Below, piece by piece: positions 9,283 through 17,381 of a stretch of DNA of 64,000 nucleotides. The DNA is from ZC4RG30 sp040508085 (lineage in GTDB: Bacteria > Pseudomonadota > Gammaproteobacteria > Steroidobacterales > Steroidobacteraceae), in assembly GCA_040508085.1 (NCBI GenBank), contig JBEVNO010000161.1, forward strand, positions 8,757 through 72,756, read 5' to 3'. The first letter of the stretch is position 1, and each line of letters opens with the position of its first letter. Under the pieces are notes generated by a model. The model was not told the DNA's origin. It was given only the letters and a program-made list of their open reading frames with translations, and searched no databases. Made by a program: the position numbers and the translations under genes.

Positions 9283-9359
9283 TGCGGGGTGGAGCAGTCT
9301 GGCAGCTCGTCGGGCTCATAACCCGAAGGTCGCAGGTTCAAATCCTGCCCCCGCTACCA
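9283..9359 (+). tRNA. tRNA-fMet (initiator), anticodon CAU
   Basis: The 77-base gene folds fully: acceptor arms 9283-9289 and 9349-9355, D stem GAGC/GCTC, anticodon stem TCGGG/CCCGA with CAT at 9317-9319, T arm with TTCAAAT, and an encoded CCA end (9357-9359). Three initiator marks are present: three consecutive G-C pairs in the anticodon stem, an A11-U24 pair in the D stem, and an unpaired 1/72 position. Here that mismatch is U-U, not the C-A of E. coli. In E. coli a tRNA-fMet (metY) stands directly before rimP; here 11 kb of other genes lie between. Confidence 0.96.
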
Positions 9360-9364
9360 ACTAG

Positions 9365-9417
9365 CCTGTGTCTTACAGGTTGGATCCAAGGGCCTTTTCA
9401 CTGCTCCCCAGGCCCTT
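9365..9417 (+). terminator. possible tRNA 3' hairpins
   Basis: Two small inverted repeats follow the tRNA: CCTGT/ACAGG (9365-9369 and 9375-9379, 5-base loop) and AAGGGCC/GGCCCTT (9388-9394 and 9411-9417, 16-base loop). Neither ends in a convincing run of T, so they may trim or stabilise the 3' end and may not terminate well. Confidence 0.3.
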
Positions 9418-9465
9418 CGCCGCTGCCGCTGGCCGCATTTGGCGTACTTCCGCCCAAACTTTCCC

Positions 9466-9506
9466 TACAATCCGTTGTCTATCTGTATGTGGCAGGCACA
9501 ACGGAT
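9466..9506 (+). promoter_or_regulatory. -10 element overlapped by a 9-bp inverted repeat
   Basis: A good -10 hexamer TACAAT lies at 9466-9471, with no good -35 at the right distance. The arm ATCCGTTGT (9470-9478) is repeated perfectly inverted as ACAACGGAT at 9498-9506, with 19 bases between. The repeat overlaps the -10 and the likely start site, 85 bases before the metallo-beta-lactamase gene. It could be an operator for the downstream operon or an RNA hairpin; the absence of a -35 would fit activator dependence. Confidence 0.35.
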
Positions 9507-9590
9507 GCTGCGCCGCACATAACCGCCGGATTCCAAAGGCTTGGGAAGCGCTGGGGCCGGTCGGGTAACGCTCCATGGGGGTTCCTTTCG

Positions 9591-10526
9591 ATGCATGACC
9601 GACGGCAGTTTCTGGGGTTGGGCCTGGCCACTGCGGGCGCCTGCGCGCTGTCGCCGCTGGCGGCCGCTCCGGTGCTTGCTGCGGCTGCGCGTCTGAGCCT
9701 CGTGCCGCTGGCCGGTCGCCTGTCGCTGGTGCAGGGCGGGGCGGCGAATGTGGTGGTAGCGAGTTCCGGAGCCGAGCTGGTGCTGGTCGATGGCGGCGCC
9801 GCGGTGGATGCAAAGGCCCTGCACAAGTTGCTGGATCAACACTACCCCGGCCAGAAAATCGCGGCGGTGTTCAATACGCACTGGCACTGGGCGCAGTCGG
9901 GCTTCAATGCCACGGCCCGGCAGGCGGGGGCGGATGTGATTGCCCACGAGAACACGCGCTTGTGGCTGGGCACCGAGGTCAACTCGCGCTGGGAGAAGCG
10001 CGTCTACAAGCCCCAGCCAGATGCCGCGCTGCCCAACCGCACGTTCTGGTATGGCGTGCAGCAGCTGGATTTCGGCAGCGGCAAGATCGAATTCGCGCAC
10101 CTGGGCCAGGCGCACACCGATGGCGACATCTACGTGCGCTTCCCGGAAGAGAACGTGATTGTGGCGGGCGACGTGGTGTCACCGGCGCGCTATCCCATCG
10201 TCGATTCGGCCAGCAATGGCTGGCTGGGCGGCATCCAGGGCGCGCTGCGCACCCTGGGGGCACTGGGCGATGGCAACACGAAGTTCGTGCCGGCCCAAGG
10301 CGCCGCCGTGGGTGCGGAAGCGCTCAAGCAGCAGCAGGAGATGTGCTACGCCGTGATTTCCCGTATTGGCGAGAACTATTACAAGGGCGGCACGTTTGCC
10401 GAGCTGCAGGCGGCCCGGGTCACCCAGGAGTTCGACGCGCAGTACGGCGACCCATCGCTGTTCCTGGAGCAGGCCTATGACACAGCCTGGTATCACGTGG
10501 GCGAAATTCGCAGGGTGGCGCGGTGA
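9591..10526 (+). CDS. Tat-exported metallo-beta-lactamase fold protein with degenerate metal site
   Basis: The 311-residue product begins with a twin-arginine signal (DRRQFLGLGL) and is probably periplasmic. The rest has the metallo-beta-lactamase fold, but the core motif HxHxDH reads HWHWAQ: His97 and His99 are present while Asp and His are replaced by Ala101 and Gln102. The third ligand His175 (AHTDGD) and bridging Asp194 (AGDVV) remain, whereas the usual last histidine is Gln236 (PAQG). One metal site may therefore persist and the other is lost. I chose ATG 9591 because upstream codons in frame run through the tRNA. The next gene overlaps by GTGA, making this the first gene of a four-gene operon of exported proteins. 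The substrate is unknown. Confidence 0.8.
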   Translation: MHDRRQFLGLGLATAGACALSPLAAAPVLAAAARLSLVPLAGRLSLVQGGAANVVVASSGAELVLVDGGAAVDAKALHKLLDQHYPGQKIAAVFNTHWHWAQSGFNATARQAGADVIAHENTRLWLGTEVNSRWEKRVYKPQPDAALPNRTFWYGVQQLDFGSGKIEFAHLGQAHTDGDIYVRFPEENVIVAGDVVSPARYPIVDSASNGWLGGIQGALRTLGALGDGNTKFVPAQGAAVGAEALKQQQEMCYAVISRIGENYYKGGTFAELQAARVTQEFDAQYGDPSLFLEQAYDTAWYHVGEIRRVAR

Positions 10527-13015
10527 TCCCGCGCCTGCACATTGTGCGCAACGCGATGAGCGCGGTCGCGGGCACGTTGTTGCTGTCTTTGGCGGCGGGC
10601 GCGCAGGATGCAAAGACCGGCACCGGCGTTGTGGCGCCGCCCGCAGCGAACCACAGCGGCGTCTCGCTGCAGGACAAGGACTTCGCCTTCGTCGAAAAGT
10701 ATTGCGGCAACTGCCATAACGCCACTGACTGGGCCGGCGGGGTCGCCTTCGACACGCTGGATCGCCAGAACGTCGGCACGGAAGGTGATGTCTGGGAAGA
10801 GGCTATCCGCAAGTTGCGCGGCGCGCTGATGCCGCCGTCGAGCGAGCCGCAGCCTTCCACGTACGACCGCAATGCGTTCATCACTGCCATGGAGGGGGCG
10901 CTGGATAAAGCTGCCGCCGACAAGCCGAACCCGGGCACGGTGATGCTGCACCGGCTGAACCGCCGCGAATACCGCAACGCCGTGCGCGAACTGCTCGACC
11001 TGGATGTCAATGCCGAGGCACTGCTGCCGCGCGACGACCAGAGCGGCGGCTTCGACAATGTGGCCGAGGTGTTGAAGGTCACGCCCTCGTTCCTGGAGCA
11101 ATACCTTACTGCGGCCCGCCAGGTGAGCATGGAAGCCGTGGGCAACCCGCGCGCACGGCTCACGAGCACTGTTTATGCCGGGGGCCTCGCCACCCAGCAA
11201 TACACCAATCATGACGGCCTGCCGTTGGGTACTCGCGGCGGCATGGCAGTGGATCATTACTTCCCCGTCGACGGCGATTATGAAGTCAGCATCAGCGGGC
11301 TGGTCGGCGGCGGCTACGTGTGGGGCGTGATGGACCCTTTCACGCTTGTTGTCACCGTGGATGGCGATCGCGTGTTCCAGGCCGTCGTGGGCGACGAGGA
11401 GGACCTGCGGTCCATCGATGTCGAACAGGCGATGGGCATCACCAAGATCGACAACCGCTTCCGTGACATCCGCTTCAAGGTGCCGGCTGGCACGCACCGC
11501 ATCGGCGTGACCTACAAGCAGAAGACCGCGGCGGAGCACAACGAGATCCTGAATGCGTTCACCACCGTGGCTGGCATGCAGCAGATGGTGAACGGCAACT
11601 CTGGCGGGCCGCGCATCACCAACGTCGAGATCAAGGGGCCCGTGGTCAAGACTGGCGTCAGCGATACGCCGAGTCGCCACAAGCTGTTCGTCTGCCACCC
11701 GGGCAGTGAGGCCGAAGAAACCGCCTGCGCCAGGAAAATTTTCGCCACGCTTGCGAAGCGGGCCTTCCGTCGCCCGGTGGGCGACGCGGATATCGCCGGT
11801 GCGATGGCCTTCTACACTGACGGTCGCAAGCAGGGCACCTTTGACGACGGCATCCAGAAGGGCGTGATGGCCATCCTGTCCAGCCCGCGCTTCCTGTATC
11901 GCTCGCACACCCCACCTGTGGATGCGAAGCCGGGCGACATCTACCGCATCCCCGACCTTGAGCTGGCCTCGCGGCTGGCGTTCTTCCTGTGGAGCGCGCC
12001 GCCCGACGAGCAGCTGATCGACATCGCCGCCGAGGGAAAGCTGCAGGACAAGGCCGTGCTGGAGTCCGAGGTGCGGCGCCTGCTGCGTGATCCGCGCTCC
12101 AAGACGATGGTGCGCGAATTCTCGAGCCGCTGGTTGAACGTGGATGGGCTGGACTTGGTCAACACCGACCCGAACCTGTTCCCGGATTACACCGACGACC
12201 TGATCCCGGCATTCAAGGAAGAGCTGTTCGAGTTCGTGTGGAGCGTGCTGGGTGAAGACCGCAGCGTGAACGAGCTGCTGACCGCCAACTGGACCTTCCT
12301 GAACGAGCGGCTGGCCGTCCACTACGGCATCCCCGGTATTCGGGGTGGCGCCTTCCGCAAGGTGAACCTGCAGGAGTCCTACCGTCGCGGGCTGCTGGGC
12401 AAGGGCGCCGTGCTGATGGCCACCTCCTACGCCAACCGCACCTCGCCGGTGGTGCGCGGCGCCTGGGTGCTGGAGCACCTGATGGGCACGCCGCCGGCGG
12501 CTCCGCCGCCGGGTGTTGAAGCCTTCCCCGAGGCGCAGGAAGGAGCCGAGCAGCAGACCGTGCGCGCGCGTCTGGAGCATCACCGCGCCATCAAGTCCTG
12601 CGCCGGCTGTCACGACGTGATCGATCCGGTGGGCATCTCGCTCGAGAACTACAACGCGATCGGCCAGTGGCGTGTGAAAGACATCGACGCCGGCAGGCTG
12701 ATCGACGCCTCCGGCAAGCTGGCCGATGGCACGGAAGTGCGCAGCGTGGATGCGTTGCGCGATTACCTGGCGGGGCGGCCGGATCTGTTCGTGCACACGC
12801 TGGCGGAAAACCTGCTGATCTACGCACTCGGGCGCCCGGTGCAGTATTTCGACATGCCGCTGCTGCGCAAGCTGGTGCACGACGCGGCGGGCGAGGATTA
12901 TCGATTCTCGGCACTGGTGCTGGGCATCGTGAACAGCCAGGCATTCCAGTACGACAGGGTTCCGGTGGACAAGCCGGCAACCATCACGGCGAGTGCCGGG
13001 CAACTGGCGAGGTAA
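10523..13015 (+). CDS. exported diheme cytochrome-like protein, DUF1587/1595/1592/1588/1585
   Basis: The 830-residue protein carries the full domain series of the planctomycete-type cytochrome family. After a signal peptide comes a heme motif CGNCH (Cys61, Cys64, His65). DUF1587 follows (LNRREYRNAVRELLDLD, about 134-150), then a beta-rich middle part, DUF1595 (about 395-455), DUF1592 (about 475-605), and DUF1588 (about 610-715), which holds a second heme motif CAGCH (Cys693, Cys696, His697) followed by DVIDPVG. DUF1585 ends the protein. Two c-type hemes in the periplasm suggest electron transfer. No member has an established reaction known to me. The GTG start overlaps the preceding stop; ATG 10556 is an alternative that keeps the signal peptide. 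Confidence 0.88.
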   Translation: MIPRLHIVRNAMSAVAGTLLLSLAAGAQDAKTGTGVVAPPAANHSGVSLQDKDFAFVEKYCGNCHNATDWAGGVAFDTLDRQNVGTEGDVWEEAIRKLRGALMPPSSEPQPSTYDRNAFITAMEGALDKAAADKPNPGTVMLHRLNRREYRNAVRELLDLDVNAEALLPRDDQSGGFDNVAEVLKVTPSFLEQYLTAARQVSMEAVGNPRARLTSTVYAGGLATQQYTNHDGLPLGTRGGMAVDHYFPVDGDYEVSISGLVGGGYVWGVMDPFTLVVTVDGDRVFQAVVGDEEDLRSIDVEQAMGITKIDNRFRDIRFKVPAGTHRIGVTYKQKTAAEHNEILNAFTTVAGMQQMVNGNSGGPRITNVEIKGPVVKTGVSDTPSRHKLFVCHPGSEAEETACARKIFATLAKRAFRRPVGDADIAGAMAFYTDGRKQGTFDDGIQKGVMAILSSPRFLYRSHTPPVDAKPGDIYRIPDLELASRLAFFLWSAPPDEQLIDIAAEGKLQDKAVLESEVRRLLRDPRSKTMVREFSSRWLNVDGLDLVNTDPNLFPDYTDDLIPAFKEELFEFVWSVLGEDRSVNELLTANWTFLNERLAVHYGIPGIRGGAFRKVNLQESYRRGLLGKGAVLMATSYANRTSPVVRGAWVLEHLMGTPPAAPPPGVEAFPEAQEGAEQQTVRARLEHHRAIKSCAGCHDVIDPVGISLENYNAIGQWRVKDIDAGRLIDASGKLADGTEVRSVDALRDYLAGRPDLFVHTLAENLLIYALGRPVQYFDMPLLRKLVHDAAGEDYRFSALVLGIVNSQAFQYDRVPVDKPATITASAGQLAR

Positions 13016-13020
13016 GGGTC

Positions 13021-14340
13021 ATGTACATTACAAAAAAGCATCTTTCCCGCCGCACGATGCTCAAGGGCGCGGGCTATGCGGTGTCGCTGCCACTGCTGGA
13101 CGCGATGATCCCCGCAGCGACGGCGCTGGCGCAAACCGCGGCAGCGCCCAAGCTGCGCATGGCGTTCGTCTACTTCCCGCACGGCGCCGTTATGGACCAG
13201 TGGACGCCCAAGAAGGACGGCGCGGACTTCGACCTGCCGCCCATCATCGCGCCGCTGAAACCCTATCAGAAGCAGCTCACGGTGATCTCGGGTCTGGAGA
13301 ACAAATCAGCGATCGCGGCGCCCGTGCATGCCATCACGCCCGGCACCTGGCTTTCCTGCGTGCCGCCGCGCATCAGCCATGACCCGCTGGGCGGGGTGAC
13401 CATCGACCAGGTCGCAGCCAAGCACATCGGCCAGGGCACGCCGCTGCCTTCGCTGGAGGTAGGCACCGAGGAGCGCGGGGGTGAAGGTTCCTGCGACCGC
13501 AATTATGGCTGCAGCTATGGCAAGACGATTTCGTTCCGCGACCCGGCGACGCCGCTGCCGATGGAACACAACCCGCGCAAGCTGTTCCAGCAATTGTTCG
13601 GGGCTGGTGACACCGCCGACGAGCGCGTGCAGCTGGCGCGCGAGAACCGCAGCATCCTCGACCTGGTGGCCCGCGAGGCTGGAGACCTGCGCCAGAACCT
13701 CGGCACCCGCGACCGCGCGGCGCTGGATGACTACCTGCAGACCGTGCGCGAGATCGAGCGCCGCGTGCAGCAACTGGAAGGGCGCGACTTGTCTACGATC
13801 AGCCTGCCGGATGCACCCTCCGGCATCCCGGCGCGTTTCGATGAGCATGTGGCGCTGATGTTCGACCTGATCGCGCTGGCCTACCAGGCCAACCTGACAC
13901 GCGTGGTGAGCTTCATGATGGCGGCCGAGGTGAGCAACCAGCCGTACAGCTTCATCGGCATTGCCGATGCTTTCCACCCGCTGTCCCACCATGCCAACAG
14001 CCCGGCCAAGATGGCCAACCTCGCCAAGGTGCAGGCGTGGAACACCGGCGCGTTTGCCAAGTTCGTCGGCAAGCTGCAGGCGATGCCGGATGGGGAGGGC
14101 AACATGCTCGACAATTCCATCCTGGTGTTCGGCAGCAACATGAGCGATTCCAACCTGCACAACCACTTCCCGTTGCCGATGGCCATCGTCGGGGGCGGGG
14201 CGGGCAAGCTGAAGGGCAATCGTCACCTGCGATATCCCGACAAGACGCCGATCGCCAACATGCACCTGACCATCCTCGACCGCATCGGTGCGCCGATGGA
14301 GTCCTTCGGCGACAGCACGACGAAGTTCACGGAGATCTGA
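13021..14340 (+). CDS. Tat-exported DUF1552 protein
   Basis: The 439-residue product starts with a twin-arginine signal (LSRRTMLKGAG, about residues 8-18) and then matches the DUF1552 family: an N-terminal MAFVYFPHGAVMDQW segment, a conserved cysteine pair in CDRNYGCSYGKTISFR, a central helical hairpin rich in Glu and Arg, and the C-terminal part with HPLSHH and FGSNMSDSNLHNHFPLP. DUF1552 genes regularly follow DUF1592 genes in planctomycetes and proteobacteria, so a joint role is likely, but the activity is unknown. The family resembles DUF1501/sulfatase-like exported proteins in layout. It starts 5 bases after the DUF1592 stop. Confidence 0.87.
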   Translation: MYITKKHLSRRTMLKGAGYAVSLPLLDAMIPAATALAQTAAAPKLRMAFVYFPHGAVMDQWTPKKDGADFDLPPIIAPLKPYQKQLTVISGLENKSAIAAPVHAITPGTWLSCVPPRISHDPLGGVTIDQVAAKHIGQGTPLPSLEVGTEERGGEGSCDRNYGCSYGKTISFRDPATPLPMEHNPRKLFQQLFGAGDTADERVQLARENRSILDLVAREAGDLRQNLGTRDRAALDDYLQTVREIERRVQQLEGRDLSTISLPDAPSGIPARFDEHVALMFDLIALAYQANLTRVVSFMMAAEVSNQPYSFIGIADAFHPLSHHANSPAKMANLAKVQAWNTGAFAKFVGKLQAMPDGEGNMLDNSILVFGSNMSDSNLHNHFPLPMAIVGGGAGKLKGNRHLRYPDKTPIANMHLTILDRIGAPMESFGDSTTKFTEI

Positions 14341-14345
14341 ATTCC

Positions 14346-15830
14346 GTGAAGTTCCGTCTGCTGCTGCTACTGGCATTACTGCCAGCGTTTGCCGATGCCC
14401 AGACATTGCTGCAGGCCGCCCGGAGCGGGGATTCCCCCACGGCGCTGCAGTTGCTGGAAGCGGGTGCCGATGCCCGGGCCCAGAGCTCCGATGGCACGAC
14501 GGTGCTGCACTGGGCCGCCCACAATGGCGATCTGGCGCTGGTCAAGCGCTTGATCAAGGCGCGCGCCGTGGTCACCGCGCGCAACGACTATGGCTCCACT
14601 CCCATGCAGGAGGCCGCCACCCGCGGCGACGCGGCGGTGCTGGCGGCGCTGCTGAAGGCGGGAGCCGACGTCGATTCGCCGAACGACGAAGGCGAGACCG
14701 CGCTGATGGCGGTGGCCCGTACCGGTCAGGTGGACGCCGCCAGGGTGCTTATCAAGGCGCGCGCCAACATCAATGCAGCGGAAAGCTGGCGGGGCCAGAC
14801 GGCGCTCATGTGGGCCGCCGCACAGCGCAACCCGGCGATGGTGCAGCTGCTGGTCAAGGCTGGCGCCAAGGTTGACCTGGTTTCCAGCGTGAGGGAGTGG
14901 GAGCGCAAGGTGACCGCCGAGCCGCGGCCGCAGAACCGGCCGCCGGGCGGATTCACGGCCCTGCTGCTGGCAGCGCGCGAGGGCTGCGCCGACTGCGCCG
15001 CGGCGCTGGTCAAGGGTGGGGCGGACATCAACCTCACCAACCCCGAGAACATCACGCCTCTGCTGATGGCCATCCTCAATGCGCGCTTTGATACGGCCAA
15101 GGTGCTGATCGAGGCCGGCGCCGATGTGAACCGCTGGGATGTGTGGGGTCGCGCGCCACTGTATTCGGCGATTGATTACAACACGACCCCGCGCGGCGGC
15201 AGGCCGGACCGGCCGTCATCGGATGTGGCGACTCCGCTGGAAATCGCGACCTTGCTGCTGGACCGGCGTGCGAACCCGAACATGCAGCTGAAGCTGTTTC
15301 CGCCGTACCGTTCGCTTGGTCAGGACCGCGGCGGCGACGCCCTGCTGACCACGGGCAGTACGCCGCTGCTGCGCGCCGCCAAGGCCTGCGATGTGCCTGC
15401 CACACAGTTGCTGCTGGCGCGCGGCGCGCTGGTGGATCTGAAGAACAGCCTCGATGCCACGCCGCTGCTGGCGGCGGCTGGCACCAACTGGGCGATCACG
15501 GATATCCGTGGCCGTTTCCGTAATGAGCAGCAGTGCATTGATACCGCGAAGCTGCTGCTGGATGCCGGCGCCGACATCAATGCGGTGAACCAGCGCGGAC
15601 AGTCGGTACTGCACACGGCGGCGCAGCTGGACCTGAAAGAGTTCGTACGCTTCATGGGCCACCGAGGCGCGCGGCTGGATATCAAGGACCGCGCCGGTGT
15701 AACGGCGCTGGACATCGCCGAAGGCCGCGCCGGCGGCGCCAGCCGTCCGGGTGCTTCGGGCCCGGAAAAGCATCCAGAAGTGGCAGCGGTGCTGCACGAG
15801 CTGATGGCGCCGGCGAAGTCGCCGCCATGA
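14346..15830 (+). CDS. exported ankyrin-repeat protein
   Basis: The GTG at 14346, five bases after the DUF1552 stop, starts a 494-residue protein with a Sec signal peptide (residues 1-18, ending FADA). Nearly all the rest is ankyrin repeats, about nine, several near consensus (for example DGTTVLHWAAHNGDLALVKRL). A longer, less regular stretch in the middle and one before the last repeats (around FPPYRSLGQDRGGD) separate the groups. Ankyrin arrays bind proteins; in this place it probably scaffolds or protects its exported operon partners. It is the last gene of the operon begun at 9591 and is followed by an oppositely oriented gene 16 bases on. Confidence 0.85.
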   Translation: MKFRLLLLLALLPAFADAQTLLQAARSGDSPTALQLLEAGADARAQSSDGTTVLHWAAHNGDLALVKRLIKARAVVTARNDYGSTPMQEAATRGDAAVLAALLKAGADVDSPNDEGETALMAVARTGQVDAARVLIKARANINAAESWRGQTALMWAAAQRNPAMVQLLVKAGAKVDLVSSVREWERKVTAEPRPQNRPPGGFTALLLAAREGCADCAAALVKGGADINLTNPENITPLLMAILNARFDTAKVLIEAGADVNRWDVWGRAPLYSAIDYNTTPRGGRPDRPSSDVATPLEIATLLLDRRANPNMQLKLFPPYRSLGQDRGGDALLTTGSTPLLRAAKACDVPATQLLLARGALVDLKNSLDATPLLAAAGTNWAITDIRGRFRNEQQCIDTAKLLLDAGADINAVNQRGQSVLHTAAQLDLKEFVRFMGHRGARLDIKDRAGVTALDIAEGRAGGASRPGASGPEKHPEVAAVLHELMAPAKSPP

Positions 15831-15846
15831 ACTTCCAGACGCCTCG

Positions 15847-16260
15847 CTAGCGGGGCGTCCAGAAGTTCAGCTCCAGCTTGAGCCCGTTCGGATCCTCCAG
15901 GAACAGCTGCCGCAGGCCGATTGCCGGAGAGTCATGCGGATGGAATGCCAGGCCGCGCTGGTCCAGGCGGGCGCGCAGCGCCGCGTAGTGAACGGCTTCG
16001 CCGTTGAAGGCCACATGGTCCAGCGGGCCGGTGCCGTTGGCGGGACGAGTGACCGGAATGCCCAGTTGCTGGCTGTGACTGGTGTAGGTTTTCCAGTCGG
16101 CGATATGGATCACCGGTGTATCGCCCAGATAGAGCCAGTAGCCCAGGAAGCCGAGCTCCGGCCGCGGCCCTTCCAGAAAGCCGAGCACGTCGCGATAGAA
16201 ATCGCGTGTGCCATCCACATCGTGGGTCATCACCAGAAAGTGCTCGAGCTTCGAAAGCAC
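15847..16260 (-). CDS. VOC-family (glyoxalase/dioxygenase-like) protein
   Basis: The 137-residue product is a single vicinal-oxygen-chelate domain pair. It begins LSKLEHFLVMTHDVDGTRDF, with the first metal-ligand histidine, continues with FYRDVLGF, and contains PLDHVAFNG and the C-terminal FLEDPNGLKLELNFW with the glutamate ligand. These positions match the His/His/Glu metal triad of VOC proteins. I start it at the GTG 16260; the frame remains open further upstream but that part has no similarity to the fold and overlaps a decayed gene on the other strand. Substrate is unknown; glyoxalase, dioxygenase and resistance roles are all possible. Confidence 0.75.
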   Translation of the reverse strand: MLSKLEHFLVMTHDVDGTRDFYRDVLGFLEGPRPELGFLGYWLYLGDTPVIHIADWKTYTSHSQQLGIPVTRPANGTGPLDHVAFNGEAVHYAALRARLDQRGLAFHPHDSPAIGLRQLFLEDPNGLKLELNFWTPR

Positions 16261-16407
16261 GCCTTGTCCCCATAGCAACCGCCCGGCGCATAATGCGCCA
16301 ACGACGGATGCTGGCAAAGCGTCGCGAACACCATCCAATGCCACCAGGCGCGCATCGGCGGTGGCGGCCTCGCTCGCGACACGGGCGAGCCTGCTGGGGA
16401 GATCCAC

Positions 16408-16630
16408 ATCATCCCCGAGGCGCAGTGGTCACCGCAGGTGGGCTGTTGTTCGTGGGCCGCGCCGATGGCCGGCTCACCGCGCCGGACAAGACCTGGCGAG
16501 CGACCACATCCCCCTGATCGCCACCACGGGTCGCAACAACATGCCCACATTCCGCGATACCTACACGGCAGGACAGATCCGCGATGTGGCGGAGTACATC
16601 AACCAGGTGCTGGTGAAGAAGGCGCATTAG
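16408..16630 (+). pseudogene. remnant of a PQQ-dependent dehydrogenase fused to cytochrome c
   Basis: Two recognisable pieces lie in different frames. In one frame, GAVVTAGGLLFVGRADGRLT resembles the last beta-propeller blade of quinoprotein dehydrogenases, ending in a stop near 16517. In a second frame, TTGRNNMPTFRDTYTAGQIR followed by DVAEYINQVL resembles the C-terminal end of a fused cytochrome c domain and stops at 16630. The material that should lie between, including the heme CxxCH, is missing, so the gene has an internal deletion and a frame change and is truncated at its 5' end. Fragments further upstream (to about 16290) may belong to it but cannot be matched by eye. Confidence 0.6.
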
Positions 16631-16656
16631 CTACTGGCAAGCGCCCAGCTGGCCGC

Positions 16657-17259
16657 TTATCGGGATGGCGGCATCGGACTGGCAGGCGGGTCATCGTCGG
16701 GGAGTGGCTTCCTGCCGAATACCTTGCGGCGTGTTGCTTCGTAGCGCTTGGCCATCCTGGACCGCTCTTTCAGCAGACCGAGCAGCTCGGGATTGCTGCT
16801 GGTCACTTGCAGCATGGTCTTGCGGAATTCCGGGCGGCGGGCCTCGATCTTCACAAGAGCAGGCAGCGGCGGTTCATAGGATCCAGCAGTGGACGGTCCC
16901 GGCTTGCTGGTGTCGCAACAGGCCTGCAGAAAGCGGTGGTAGTCGCTGCCTTCTTCGGCCATGGCGGCAGCTTCATACACGGGACGGCAGTGGCGGGCCT
17001 GCAATCGCGTTCCAGCGCGCGTCTCCTGCGCGCAGTGGACGTCGAAATCGTTCTCGGCATTCAGCTGGTTGTAGCGGTCATAGAAACGGTCTTCGAGCCG
17101 CGCCATCTCCTGCCGCATCGAGCTCAGTCTGGCACGCGTCGCCGTGATCACCGCTTCGTCAAGATTGTCTTCCCTGGGTGCCGGCGCCGCTGCCCAGACG
17201 CTGATGGTAATGCCCGCAAGCAGCCACATGGCGCAAGCGCGGCGAGCCCTGGTCGCCAT
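16657..17259 (-). CDS. exported protein of unknown function with conserved cysteines
   Basis: The 200-residue product has a short signal sequence (about residues 1-24) followed by a charged helical region that probably forms a coiled coil (RLSSMRQEMARLEDRFYDRY). It then has a conserved block with FDVHC and RHCRPVYE, which places two cysteines about 17 residues apart, and a CC pair near residue 118. The C-terminal third is basic and helical. I recognise the Cys block as recurring in gammaproteobacterial exported proteins, but I know no function. The start has a G-run ribosome binding site and a TATAAT on the same strand at 17304-17309. Confidence 0.65.
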   Translation of the reverse strand: MATRARRACAMWLLAGITISVWAAAPAPREDNLDEAVITATRARLSSMRQEMARLEDRFYDRYNQLNAENDFDVHCAQETRAGTRLQARHCRPVYEAAAMAEEGSDYHRFLQACCDTSKPGPSTAGSYEPPLPALVKIEARRPEFRKTMLQVTSSNPELLGLLKERSRMAKRYEATRRKVFGRKPLPDDDPPASPMPPSR

Positions 17260-17367
17260 GTCTCAACCCCCCTGCAGCCGCTGTTGTATCCGTTCTGTTG
17301 CAGATTATATCGGGCAGCCCACAGACACCCACGTCTGCCAAGTTCCGATAGCGAACGACAGGCTGTG

Positions 17368-17381
17368 CCTTAACGTTAAGG
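17368..17381. promoter_or_regulatory. 14-bp perfect palindrome CCTTAACGTTAAGG, possible operator
   Basis: CCTTAACGTTAAGG is perfectly self-complementary. Its AACGTT core with a central CG resembles operators of LacI/GalR-family regulators, which is an analogy only. It lies 267 bases before the gene at 17648 and about 60 bases upstream of the leftward -10, so it could act on either promoter. Confidence 0.4.

Noticed and set aside
16260..16407. Longer N-terminus for the VOC protein
   Set aside because: The added 49 residues are antisense to the region holding the dehydrogenase remnant and do not resemble the fold; GTG 16260 starts the domain directly.
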